This document shows positions 1 through 6,994 of a stretch of 11,439 bases of DNA, one piece after another. The notes below the pieces were generated by a model. The model saw only the letters and a list, made by a program, of their open reading frames with translations, did not search any database and was not told the DNA's origin. The stretch is from an uncultured Bacteriovorax sp. (GTDB lineage: Bacteria; Bdellovibrionota; Bacteriovoracia; Bacteriovoracales; Bacteriovoracaceae), in the NCBI GenBank assembly GCA_946482295.1, contig CAMLRB010000120.1, positions 1 to 11,439 of the forward strand. Direction: 5' to 3'. Numbering within the stretch: the stretch's first letter is position 1; each line of letters begins with the position of its first letter. The translations under genes and the position numbers were made by a program.

Positions 1-1450
1 AGAAGAAAGACCTACAACAAGATATTTCTGCTTGAGGAAAATTTCATCTATAGGAGGATTTTTCAATTTGATCAATAACTTGTAATTTGGGGAAAAACTC
101 TGGAAAGTTAATCTCAGATGCACCACCAATTATCATTAAAGCCACAAACTGAACTTGTGGCTTTATTTTTCCCTAATAATTATTGTTGCATCAGCGAAAC
201 TTCACCTTGAATAAAACCAAAGTCTGCCCAAGAGTATCCATTTTCTTTTTCCCATTTTTCAATTTCTTCAAAATAAATCTCTTTGTAGAGCGCTTTTAAC
301 ACTGCCGACTTTTTAATTAACTTCGGCCATGCTCCTAGAGAATGAGCCTTGCAAAATGTCACCGGAGTTTCTTTTATTAACAGTTCAAGGATCTCTTCGC
401 TCACATACTCTCTAAGTTCAGTTTTTTCTTCTTCTGTGATCTTCCCGAGACCTAATAACCGTCTAAAGCGGTTACATTTTTCATAATCCCATGAAGTATA
501 CTCATGAATAATATGAACAATGTCTTCTTGATAAATAATGACACCAAAATTTTGTTTCAAATATTCATTAATCGAAGATGAGAAGCATTCGTAACGAAAG
601 CCATTTTTCTGGCCAAAGGATATCGGTCAATATACTCACGCATAAAAACTTTTGTATCTAAATTATCCACGCGAAAAATAGCTTCGATGTTTAAGAGATT
701 TTGGAAATTAAAAATTTCTTGCGACTTAAGATAATCACTCATCATTTCAATCGCAGTTCCGTCCTTATAATATCGCTTATCGTAATGTTTCGCTAAAAGT
801 GTATTCTTAGGAATGCAAAAAGAAAAAATTTTATCGATATCACCTTTTCTGAATTGATCTAAGATAATTGGATCATTATCACTAATTGAATCATAATCTA
901 AACTTTTACCAATTCTTGAATGAACATTTTCAAAAATATCAATAATTGGTAATTTAAAAGCTTCAATCTTTCCACTTTTAAATTGCTTGTCACTTTTCTA
1001 CAATAATCAATAAATTTTTTTCCATTTTTAAATTCAACATCAAGATGCAAATCAAAATCAGTCATTGCAAATCGCTCAAGACTTAAATTAGATTTACTTG
1101 GATCGAAATCATTCAACCCTAAAGCATAAAGAGATAACAGTGCAGGTGCATTTCCTCTAGTAGAGGCCAAGCTTAATTCCTTCATCCTGAGAAAATTTCA
1201 AACACTTCTTTAAGGCTTCAAAAAATTCGCGTTTTTCTGCCGTATCAAAAAGAATATCTTCTCTTTTTAGATAATTTAAATCCTCATGACTAACTGGGCG
1301 CTTCTTCTTTAACTCTTCCAATACTTCACTCTTAATTGCTTCCACAAAAAACCTCCTCTGGTTTAACTCTAAAGGTTTTCCTTGGAAGAAATTTTTTGTG
1401 GCCAATAGCTGAGCCTCTACTTCGTTTTTACTCTTTGTGAGTCTTTGGAT
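1..1450 (-). pseudogene. Broken DNA polymerase III alpha (DnaE)-like core, C-terminal part of a MerR fusion, runs off left edge
   Basis: Read right to left, the pieces follow the order of a DnaE core. 1450-1160 reads as coiled coil then '..FSQDEGIKLG', like the DnaE stretch before its GPGRGS motif. 1185-995 gives STRGNAPALLSLYALG, then NDFDP, LERF and MTDFDLHL, matching GRGS-AGSLVAYAL, TDLDP, FERF and MPDFDVDF. 985-575 gives GKIEAFKL, then a DPIILDQFRKGDIDKIF stretch like the DnaE 'DDKKTFELLQKGDTVGVFQ' region. 600-183 gives INEYLKQNFGVIIYQEDI (DnaE PILEETYGVIVYQEQV), FRRLLG and FCKAHSLGAW (FNKSHSAAY). 165-62 gives VALMIIGGASE (LIKAGAFD), and 57-1 gives LKQKYLVVGLSS (LEKELLGFYLSSHP). The frame changes near 1165, 996, 575, 175 and 60, and stops lie at 1451-1453 and 180-182. 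No PHP domain is visible and the segment between the palm motifs is much shortened. The homology is read by eye. All other genes in the window are intact, so real decay is likelier than sequencing error. Confidence 0.72.
137..170 (+). terminator. Terminator-like hairpin with T-tract, inside the DnaE-like remnant
   Basis: AAAGCCACAA (138-147) pairs with TTGTGGCTTT (155-164) around a 7-nt loop, and the run ATTTTT follows on the plus strand. It would end a plus-strand transcript entering from the left edge, where short open frames end at 78 and 85. On the minus strand the same bases read KPQVQFVAL in the DnaE-like frame, so the symmetry may be accidental. Confidence 0.45.
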
Positions 1451-1729
1451 TTATTCATCAATGCACTTAAACTTTGCATTCAATTTAAAATTCAAAATTT
1501 CTTCTAACTCCGATCCTTTGAAGTTTAAAAACGAGTTGATTTCCTCTAGCGAGAAATCCATACTCCTGTATTTTTTTATTTCTAGGACTTTTGTTAAAAC
1601 ATCTTCTGCATAATAACGATAACCATTTGATCCACGTCGACTTGGGGTGATCAATCCCATCTCTTCGTAATGGCGCAAAGTTCTCGGCGTCAAATCTGTA
1701 AATTTTCCAATTTCACTGATTGTGTACAT
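1451..1729 (-). CDS. MerR-family winged-helix DNA-binding domain (truncated N-terminal part of a larger broken gene)
   Basis: MerR regulators bind as dimers to promoters with an over-long spacer and twist them for transcription. This open frame shows the classical N-terminal domain: YTISEIGKFTDLTPRTLRHY (helix-turn-helix), YEEMGLITPSR (wing 1), GYRYY, then LEIKKYRSMDFSLEEI. It stops after about 92 residues, inside what should be the dimer coiled coil. The same frame continues beyond the TAA (1451-1453) as IQRLTKSKNEVEAQLLATK, a typical MerR coiled-coil sequence, so one base change appears to have cut it off. The ATG at 1729 is chosen because AGAGGAA (1737-1744) lies 7 nt upstream; a TTG at 1732 is the alternative. 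Whether the short remnant folds, dimerises or binds DNA is unknown. The effector is unknown. Confidence 0.75.
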   Translation of the reverse strand: MYTISEIGKFTDLTPRTLRHYEEMGLITPSRRGSNGYRYYAEDVLTKVLEIKKYRSMDFSLEEINSFLNFKGSELEEILNFKLNAKFKCIDE

Positions 1730-1766
1730 CAACGAATTCCTCTTAAAACTATTAAACCACTAGTTC

Positions 1767-1797
1767 AGCATAAGGCCTTCCGTAGCGCCAAGGTCAA
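1767..1797 (-). promoter_or_regulatory. MerR-type promoter with 19-bp spacer, reading into the MerR gene
   Basis: On the minus strand TTGACC (1797-1792) is followed by exactly 19 bp and then TATGCT (1772-1767). A 19-bp spacer is the hallmark of MerR-regulated promoters; ordinary sigma-70 promoters have 17. The spacer is bounded by CCTT and AAGG, recalling the ACCTTCC/GGAAGGT boxes of metal-type MerR operators. It lies directly upstream of the MerR start, so autoregulation is the natural inference. Further CCTTCC/GGAAGG copies lie at 1776-1781, 1801-1806 and 1851-1856. Confidence 0.6.
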
Positions 1798-1825
1798 CTG
1801 GGAAGGTGAAAAAAAACAAGTCTTA

Positions 1826-1869
1826 TAACTTGCTAAAATTAAAAAATCAGCCTTCCGCGCAGCAAGTTA
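1826..1869. repeat. 9-bp inverted repeat flanking a CCTTCC element
   Basis: TAACTTGCT (1826-1834) and AGCAAGTTA (1861-1869) are perfect inverted copies separated by 26 nt. The gap contains GCCTTCCG (1850-1857), also present at 1775-1782 inside the MerR-type promoter region. It may be an operator or a remnant of a second promoter facing right. Function is inferred only from position. Confidence 0.4.
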
Positions 1870-1936
1870 AAAGTTGACGTAAAACATGTTTGGTGAAGGT
1901 TAATGATGAAGGGCTTATTAAGCCACCAATCAAAAT

Positions 1937-1976
1937 AAAAAAGCCAGTCAGAGCGTCAGCGATGATTGGCTTTTTT
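1937..1976 (+). terminator. Strong bidirectional intrinsic terminator upstream of the triple-PAS kinase
   Basis: The stem pairs 1937-1950 with 1963-1976 (A6-GCCAGTCA against TGATTGGC-T6): 14 bp with one G-U pair and a 12-nt loop, an A-tract on one side and a T-tract on the other, so it can work in both directions. Any plus-strand transcript started in the 1733-1930 gap would end here. This argues against translation of the kinase from the open frame beginning at 1890. CCAATCA (1925-1931) can also pair with TGATTGG (1963-1969), offering an alternative fold. Confidence 0.75.
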
Positions 1977-2144
1977 AATTTCAGCCGTCTTAGGAATATC
2001 ACTTACTCAAGTATATTGGCGTTGCATCTTTTAACTAAAAATCTCCCGTCCGTTATTACTAGCTGCCGAATTACAATCAGCATTTTGCCAAATATGCTGT
2101 GTTTGGTTTCTGCAAGCTTCTCATTAATAGGGGCGTTAAATTCG

Positions 2145-3929
2145 ATGAGCGATCTTTGCAATAGCGAAAAAAATTTATTCCAAACAGATCCGAAATTCCG
2201 TGCGTTTTTAGAAGCAGCTCCTGATGCAATTGTAGTGGTTAATAATGAGGGAACGATTGTCTCTGTAAATCGATTAGCAGAAATCATGTTTGGCCATAAT
2301 CCTGGTGAGTTATTAGGAAAAAAAATTGAAATCCTTGTGCCAGAACGTTTTAGGAAAATACATATTGGACACAGAGATGGATATTTCCATGATCCCAAGA
2401 CACGACCAATGGGAGCTGGTCGTGCCCTCTCAGGGCTTAAAAAAGATGGTTCAGAATTTCCCGTAGAAATAAGTTTAAGTCCATTTGAGACAGAGAATGG
2501 CACATTGGTTATCAGCATAGCCAGGGATCTAACCGAACGGTTAAAAGAAGAATCTAAATTTAGAGGATTTCTTGAATCGGCTCCAGATGCTGTTGTGGTC
2601 ATAAACCGTCAGGGAAAAATAGTCATCGTTAACTCACTTACAGAAAAAATCTTTGGTTATAAACGAGAAGAACTTCTAGGACAGCTTGTAGAAATTCTTG
2701 TGCCTGACCGATTTCTGCCTCAGCATGTTCATCATAGAGAAGGATATTTTGCTGATCCTAAAACCAGGCCTATGGGAGAAGGCAAACCTTTATTTGGTAA
2801 ACGAAAAGATGGTTCCGAATTTCCAGTGGAGATAAGCTTAAGTCCACTTGAATCCAATGGAGAAATTTTAGTAACCAGCATTATTCGCGATATCAGTGCC
2901 CGCGTTCAGCTGGAGGCGAAATTCAAAGGACTCCTCGAGTCTGCACCAGATGGAATTGTTGTAGTAGATTCAGAAGGTAGAATCATTATTGTAAATTCAC
3001 AGACAGAAAAGTTATTTGATTACAATCGTGAAGAACTCCTGGGGCACGCTATAGAGATCCTAGTTCCTGAGCGTTTCCGAAAAGATCACGTTCCTACTCG
3101 TAACAATTACATTCGTAATCCAAATACAAGGCCAATGGGAGCAGGCCGTGCCTTAACCGGAAGAAGAAAAGATGGCTCTGAATTTCCAGTCGAGATAAGT
3201 TTAAGCCCATTGAAGCTGGAGGGACAAACTCTTGTCACAAGTATCATCCGAGATATAACCGATCGCAGACAAATTGAAGAGCAAATGAAGGCTTCCTTAC
3301 GAGAAAAAGAAGCTTTACTTAAGGAAATACACCATAGGGTTAAAAATAATTTGCAAGTGACATCAAGTCTTTTAAGGTTGCAGTCGAGTTATATTGAAGA
3401 TCCAAGCTCTAAAGAATTGTTTGCTGAAAGTCAAAACCGTATTCGCTCTATGGCACTCGTTCATGAAAAGCTTTATCAATCTAAAGAACTCTCTCGTATT
3501 AATTTTCCTGAGTATATCGAATCTCTTTCTGGCCTGTTATTTAGATCTTTCGGTGTTGATCCAGAACAAATTCAATTACAAGTTTTAGGGAAGGACATTT
3601 TTCTAAGCGTAGAAACCGCTGTTCCTTGCGGTTTAATGATCAATGAACTCGTCTCTAACTGCCTCAAGCACGCATTCCCTAATAATCAGAAAGGAGCCAT
3701 TACTGTAACAATAACTAAAGAAATGAATGCAGACGTTTTTTACCTAGAGGTGGCTGACAACGGAGTTGGACTTCCTCCAAATCTTGATATTGAAAAAACA
3801 GAATCATTAGGGCTTCAGCTTGTTAGAACTTTAACGAAACAATTAAATGGCCAGCTGGAAATAAAAAACAATCGGCCGGGTACAATTTTTGGCATCAGAT
3901 TTTCTGAACTAAAAGGAAATGAACCATGA
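2145..3929 (+). CDS. Triple-PAS sensor histidine kinase, HisKA_2 type
   Basis: A soluble kinase of 594 residues. Three PAS domains of exactly 121 residues each (about 17-137, 138-258, 259-379) share the pattern APDAIVVV..G.I..VN, ELLG..IEILVPERFR, RPMG.G, and KDGSEFPVEISLSPL. The kinase core is of the HisKA_2 kind: EIHHRVKNNLQV at about 394-405 with the phosphorylated His probably 397, N-box NELVSN at 500-505, ADNGVG near 537-542 and SLGLQLV near 555-560. No membrane segment or receiver is visible, so it senses something inside the cell; the ligand is unknown. The frame is open from 1890, but the ATG at 2145 is preferred: AGGGG lies 11 nt upstream, the PAS repeats begin 16 residues later, and the upstream frame crosses a terminator. 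The stop overlaps the next start (ATGA, 3926-3929), so the two kinases are co-translated and probably work together. Confidence 0.9.
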   Translation: MSDLCNSEKNLFQTDPKFRAFLEAAPDAIVVVNNEGTIVSVNRLAEIMFGHNPGELLGKKIEILVPERFRKIHIGHRDGYFHDPKTRPMGAGRALSGLKKDGSEFPVEISLSPFETENGTLVISIARDLTERLKEESKFRGFLESAPDAVVVINRQGKIVIVNSLTEKIFGYKREELLGQLVEILVPDRFLPQHVHHREGYFADPKTRPMGEGKPLFGKRKDGSEFPVEISLSPLESNGEILVTSIIRDISARVQLEAKFKGLLESAPDGIVVVDSEGRIIIVNSQTEKLFDYNREELLGHAIEILVPERFRKDHVPTRNNYIRNPNTRPMGAGRALTGRRKDGSEFPVEISLSPLKLEGQTLVTSIIRDITDRRQIEEQMKASLREKEALLKEIHHRVKNNLQVTSSLLRLQSSYIEDPSSKELFAESQNRIRSMALVHEKLYQSKELSRINFPEYIESLSGLLFRSFGVDPEQIQLQVLGKDIFLSVETAVPCGLMINELVSNCLKHAFPNNQKGAITVTITKEMNADVFYLEVADNGVGLPPNLDIEKTESLGLQLVRTLTKQLNGQLEIKNNRPGTIFGIRFSELKGNEP

Positions 3930-5830
3930 GAAAGGAAAGAGTTCTGGTTGTTGAAGATGAGAATATCGTGGCCATGGACATCGAGCGAGGTCTTAAACGA
4001 CTCGGGTATGAGGTTCCCGCAGTCGTGAGCAGTGGAGAAGAAGCCATAAATTGCTCTGAGAAATTTCAGCCTGATTTGATCCTGATGGATATTCAAATAA
4101 AAGGAGATCTCGATGGAATAGAAACCTCTAGGATAGTATGGCAAAAATTTAGAATTCCTGTCATTTTCCTTACAGCTTATGCGGATGAAAAAACGCTCGA
4201 GAGGGCAAAGCTTACTGAACCCTTTGGTTATATTTTAAAGCCTTTTGAAGAGAATGAGCTTCATACTGCAATTGAAGTCGCGTTGAAAAAACACAGATCA
4301 ATTCAAGAACGAGAAGCGGTTCAACTTGAAGCGCTTCAAGTCAGTGAAGAGCGATACAAACATCTTGTTGAATCGATTCAAGATTATGCAATTTTCATGT
4401 TAGATCCAAATGGATATGTAGAAACCTGGAATAAAGGAGCAGAAAGGATTAAGGGGTATTCAAGTTCAGAAATTGTAGGCCAGCATTTTTCTGTATTTTA
4501 TACAACTGAAGACAAAATAAGAAATCACACTGAGTATGAAATCAATGTTGCAAAAAATGTAGGACGCTATCAAGAAGAAGGATGGAGAATAAAAAAAGAT
4601 GGTACAATGTTTTGGGCTAATATTAATATTACTGCCCTATACGATAAAAAAAATATCTTAAAGGGTTTTGCCATAATCACCCGTGATATTTCTCAGCTTC
4701 GCGCAAATGAAACAGCATTAAAAACCACACAGGACTTGCTCCAATCAATAATCGATTTTGCTCCTATGGTTATTTTTGTAAAAGACACTAATGGGCGCTT
4801 CATTTTAGCAAATCGTAGTTTTTCAGAGTTGGTGGGAGCCCCATTGAAAAATATCATTGGCAAAACTGACTATGATTTCTTCCCTGCGGATTTAGTAAAA
4901 GTATTTCATGAAAACGATGAAAAAGTTCTTAAAAAAAATGAAGAATTAAAGATCGAAGAAGTAGCAATACAAAATGGTGTCAATCACATATTTTTATCTA
5001 TTAAATTCCCTCTGGTTGATGCTCATGGAATCCCTTATGCTGTCTGTGGAATTTCCAACGACATAACAGAAAACAAAAAAATTGAAGAACAAAAACACCT
5101 GTTACTACAAGATCTCCAGATTGCTTTAAAGGCCCGTGATGAATTTCTGTCTATTGCTTCTCATGAATTAAAAACACCACTGACTTCTTTAAAACTTCAA
5201 TTTCAACTGCAAAGTAGATTGATCAATAAAGGTGATCCAAAGGTTTATGAAGCAGAAAGAATTAACCAAAACTACGAGAAAGCAGAAAAACTTTTGTCAC
5301 GCTTGGAAAGGCTAGTGGATGACATGCTAGATATTTCCCGCATCAGCACAGGTAGACTCAATCTACAAAAAGTCGAGGCCAATTTAAGTGAAGTCGTTAA
5401 GGATTGTATAAGTCGAACGGAGGAAACTTTTTTGGCCAAAACGAAAGAGAAAATTAACTTTTCAGGAGATGGTGAAACGATTGCAGTATTTGACCCTATG
5501 AGAATCGAACAAGTAGTAAATAATTTACTTCAAAACTCACTTAAATATGGCCAAGGAAAATCCGTCTCAGTTCAGGTTTTTAATCGCCCTAATAGCGTAG
5601 TTGTGTCAGTAGAAGACTATGGAATGGGCATTCCTAAGGAAAAGCAAGCAAGAATTTTTGACCGTTTTGAACGAGCGGTAAGTGCAAATGAAGTAAGCGG
5701 TTTAGGATTAGGTTTATTTATAAGCGAGCAGATAATTAGTGCGCACAAAGGGAAGATTTGGGTTGAAAGTGAAGTAGACAAAGGGTCAAAATTTAGTTTC
5801 GAATTACCCAAGAATTGCAGCATTGATTAA
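3926..5830 (+). CDS. Hybrid histidine kinase: receiver-PAS-PAS-HisKA-HATPase
   Basis: 634 residues. An N-terminal receiver (1-120) has acidic ED at 10-11, phosphoacceptor Asp55 (LILMD), Thr83 and Lys105 (KPF). PAS1 is at about 140-256 (DYAIFMLDPNG, WNKGAERIKGY, ITRDIS) and PAS2 at about 265-385 (FAPMVIFVKDTNGRF, SNDIT). The HisKA box is SIASHELKTPLTS with His413; the HATPase has NNLLQNSLKYG (532-542), EDYGMGIP (563-570), FDRFERA (578-584) and SGLGLGLF (591-598). No membrane helix is seen, so it is cytosolic. The upstream kinase overlaps it by 4 nt and is the obvious phosphodonor for the receiver, which would then tune this kinase's output. AAGGA lies 8 nt before the ATG. Its kinase half closely resembles that of the kinase at 9139-10737. 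No output domain is present, so the final target lies elsewhere. Confidence 0.92.
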   Translation: MRKERVLVVEDENIVAMDIERGLKRLGYEVPAVVSSGEEAINCSEKFQPDLILMDIQIKGDLDGIETSRIVWQKFRIPVIFLTAYADEKTLERAKLTEPFGYILKPFEENELHTAIEVALKKHRSIQEREAVQLEALQVSEERYKHLVESIQDYAIFMLDPNGYVETWNKGAERIKGYSSSEIVGQHFSVFYTTEDKIRNHTEYEINVAKNVGRYQEEGWRIKKDGTMFWANINITALYDKKNILKGFAIITRDISQLRANETALKTTQDLLQSIIDFAPMVIFVKDTNGRFILANRSFSELVGAPLKNIIGKTDYDFFPADLVKVFHENDEKVLKKNEELKIEEVAIQNGVNHIFLSIKFPLVDAHGIPYAVCGISNDITENKKIEEQKHLLLQDLQIALKARDEFLSIASHELKTPLTSLKLQFQLQSRLINKGDPKVYEAERINQNYEKAEKLLSRLERLVDDMLDISRISTGRLNLQKVEANLSEVVKDCISRTEETFLAKTKEKINFSGDGETIAVFDPMRIEQVVNNLLQNSLKYGQGKSVSVQVFNRPNSVVVSVEDYGMGIPKEKQARIFDRFERAVSANEVSGLGLGLFISEQIISAHKGKIWVESEVDKGSKFSFELPKNCSID

Positions 5831-6849
5831 ATCTCATCGAAAATTCTCGCAGCAAGTGGGGAGATCTTCTTAGTTTGCATTCCTATCTTCTTTTTCCCCC
5901 AATAAAATCCTATAAAGAATAAAATCAAAATAATGGCTCCACTTAATGTCTGAAATGTCTTTTCTAATGGAAGTTTTTTTCCAATGGCCAGGCCCCATGG
6001 ATGGAAGAGGTAAAACCACAAACAAAAAACTGAAATCATTTCTAATTGTGACTTTGTTAAAAAAGAAAACTTCAATCTGCTCACTTGAACAATGAGCAAA
6101 GAATAACCTAAGGCCATGAGTGGTTGCCCAAAAACAAACCGATCGATTGAACTCAAACGGCCTAGTAAAAAAATTGCAGTCACATTCTTCAAAATAACAA
6201 AGGGATTTTGAAGAATATCAATCATCTTTTGCGAACCTTCTTTCGATTGCCAAAAAGCACAGAGAGCGCCAAGTGCTAAAGCGTCTCCTCTCGTTTCAAA
6301 TGAATTGTAGAGATAGCTGGGGCTTCCCCAACCTTTCAGCGCCAGTATCATTCTGTAAAAAAGGGAAAAACAGCCTAATAAAATAAGTGCGATCTGAATT
6401 CTGGAAGCTGTCTTTAGCCACTTAAAGAGAAGTGGAAAGAAAAAGCAAAATTGCATATTCACTGCTAAGGCCCAAAGATGTCCTAATCCATTTTGTTGAT
6501 GCCCATAAAGGGCATTGTGATAGTTCGAAGTAAAGCTTAGTGCCGCTAAAATCTGTACGACGTCGATGTTTAATCCTTTAATCCATTTGTACGTGATCGT
6601 GAGAATAAGGAGTGCACAAAGAGGGGGATAAATTTTTTTTACTCTTGAGCTAAAAAATTGAAAACTTAATAACTCTTCATTTCTCAAATAAAATTGAGTG
6701 ACAAAAAGATATCCAGACAAAACTAAGAAAAAAACGGCGCCATACCCTCCTCCGATCATAAGTTCGCTGTGTCCGAGATATATAAGAAACAACGAGAAGA
6801 TTCGAAGTCCGAGTATTGGTAATGAATATTGCTTTTGTGTTTCTTTCAT
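5827..6849 (-). CDS. OafA/YrhL-type integral membrane acyltransferase (acyltransferase family 3)
   Basis: These proteins transfer acetyl or longer acyl groups across the inner membrane onto surface sugars such as O-antigen, peptidoglycan or capsule. About 340 residues with repeated hydrophobic helices. Visible family marks: Arg16 and His27 in the R-x10-H pattern (LRIFSLFLIYLGH), FFLVLSGYL, SSRVKKIYP, an LWAL-x-Q motif, and TRGDALALGAL. The motif usually read as LWSLSVEEQFY is LWALAVNMQFC here, so the customary glutamates are replaced by Asn-Met. No C-terminal SGNH domain is fused. The ATG at 6849 puts the R-x10-H helix at the usual distance from the start; a GTG at 6897 would add 16 residues, and neither has a strong ribosome-binding site. 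The 3' end overlaps the kinase at 5830 by 4 nt on the opposite strand, leaving no room for a terminator. Acceptor unknown. Confidence 0.85.
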   Translation of the reverse strand: MKETQKQYSLPILGLRIFSLFLIYLGHSELMIGGGYGAVFFLVLSGYLFVTQFYLRNEELLSFQFFSSRVKKIYPPLCALLILTITYKWIKGLNIDVVQILAALSFTSNYHNALYGHQQNGLGHLWALAVNMQFCFFFPLLFKWLKTASRIQIALILLGCFSLFYRMILALKGWGSPSYLYNSFETRGDALALGALCAFWQSKEGSQKMIDILQNPFVILKNVTAIFLLGRLSSIDRFVFGQPLMALGYSLLIVQVSRLKFSFLTKSQLEMISVFCLWFYLFHPWGLAIGKKLPLEKTFQTLSGAIILILFFIGFYWGKKKIGMQTKKISPLAARIFDEI

Positions 6850-6913
6850 CGCCGAAGTTTTAACAACCAAAACTTTCTTACGTAAAATAAAGTTCACTTT
6901 AATTTTTTAATTC

Positions 6914-6924
6914 TGACTGAGTCA
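6914..6924. repeat. Small palindrome between divergent acyltransferase and DUF4337 genes
   Basis: TGACT-G-AGTCA is a perfect 5-bp inverted repeat around a central G, in the short shared upstream region of two divergent genes. It could be an operator, but a palindrome this short is also expected by chance. Confidence 0.25.
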
Positions 6925-6994
6925 TGAAGCTTTATTATCCGCTTCATTACTATTAGACTTTTTATCGTTAACTTTAATTTCAGGAGTGATTGTT

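Larger units (their letters stand above)
1733..2144. other. 412-nt intergenic region between the divergent MerR gene and the triple-PAS kinase
   Basis: Contains the MerR-type promoter, a 9-bp inverted repeat (TAACTTGCT 1826-1834 / AGCAAGTTA 1861-1869) and a two-way terminator at 1937-1976. A weak sigma-70-like pair for the kinase is TTACAA 2071-2076, 16 bp, TATGCT 2093-2098. The frame of the downstream kinase is open back to 1890, but that stretch crosses the terminator hairpin and shows no domain, so it is treated as non-coding. No convincing small gene was seen. Confidence 0.55.

Noticed and set aside
1..85. 3' end of a plus-strand gene entering from the left (frames open to 78 or 85)
   Set aside because: Short, compositionally unremarkable peptides in both frames, whereas the minus strand here reads DnaE-like sequence (IDEIFLKQKYLVVGLSS).
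180..560. Independent small gene of 126 codons starting with TTG
   Set aside because: Its reading continues upstream in frame without a start signal and matches the inner part of DnaE (GVIIYQED, FCKAHS), so it is a fragment of the broken gene.
898..1405. Two separate small minus-strand genes (898-1185 and 1157-1405)
   Set aside because: The frames join smoothly by a one-base correction near 1165 into a DnaE-like sequence; no ribosome-binding site stands before either.
2003..2602. Open frame of 199 codons on the minus strand opposite the first PAS domain
   Set aside because: It is antisense to a clearly coding PAS region, has no ribosome-binding site or domain, and its length comes from the codon pattern of the real gene.
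5617..5823. Minus-strand open frame opposite the HATPase of the hybrid kinase
   Set aside because: It lies wholly within conserved kinase motifs on the other strand, with no supporting start signals.
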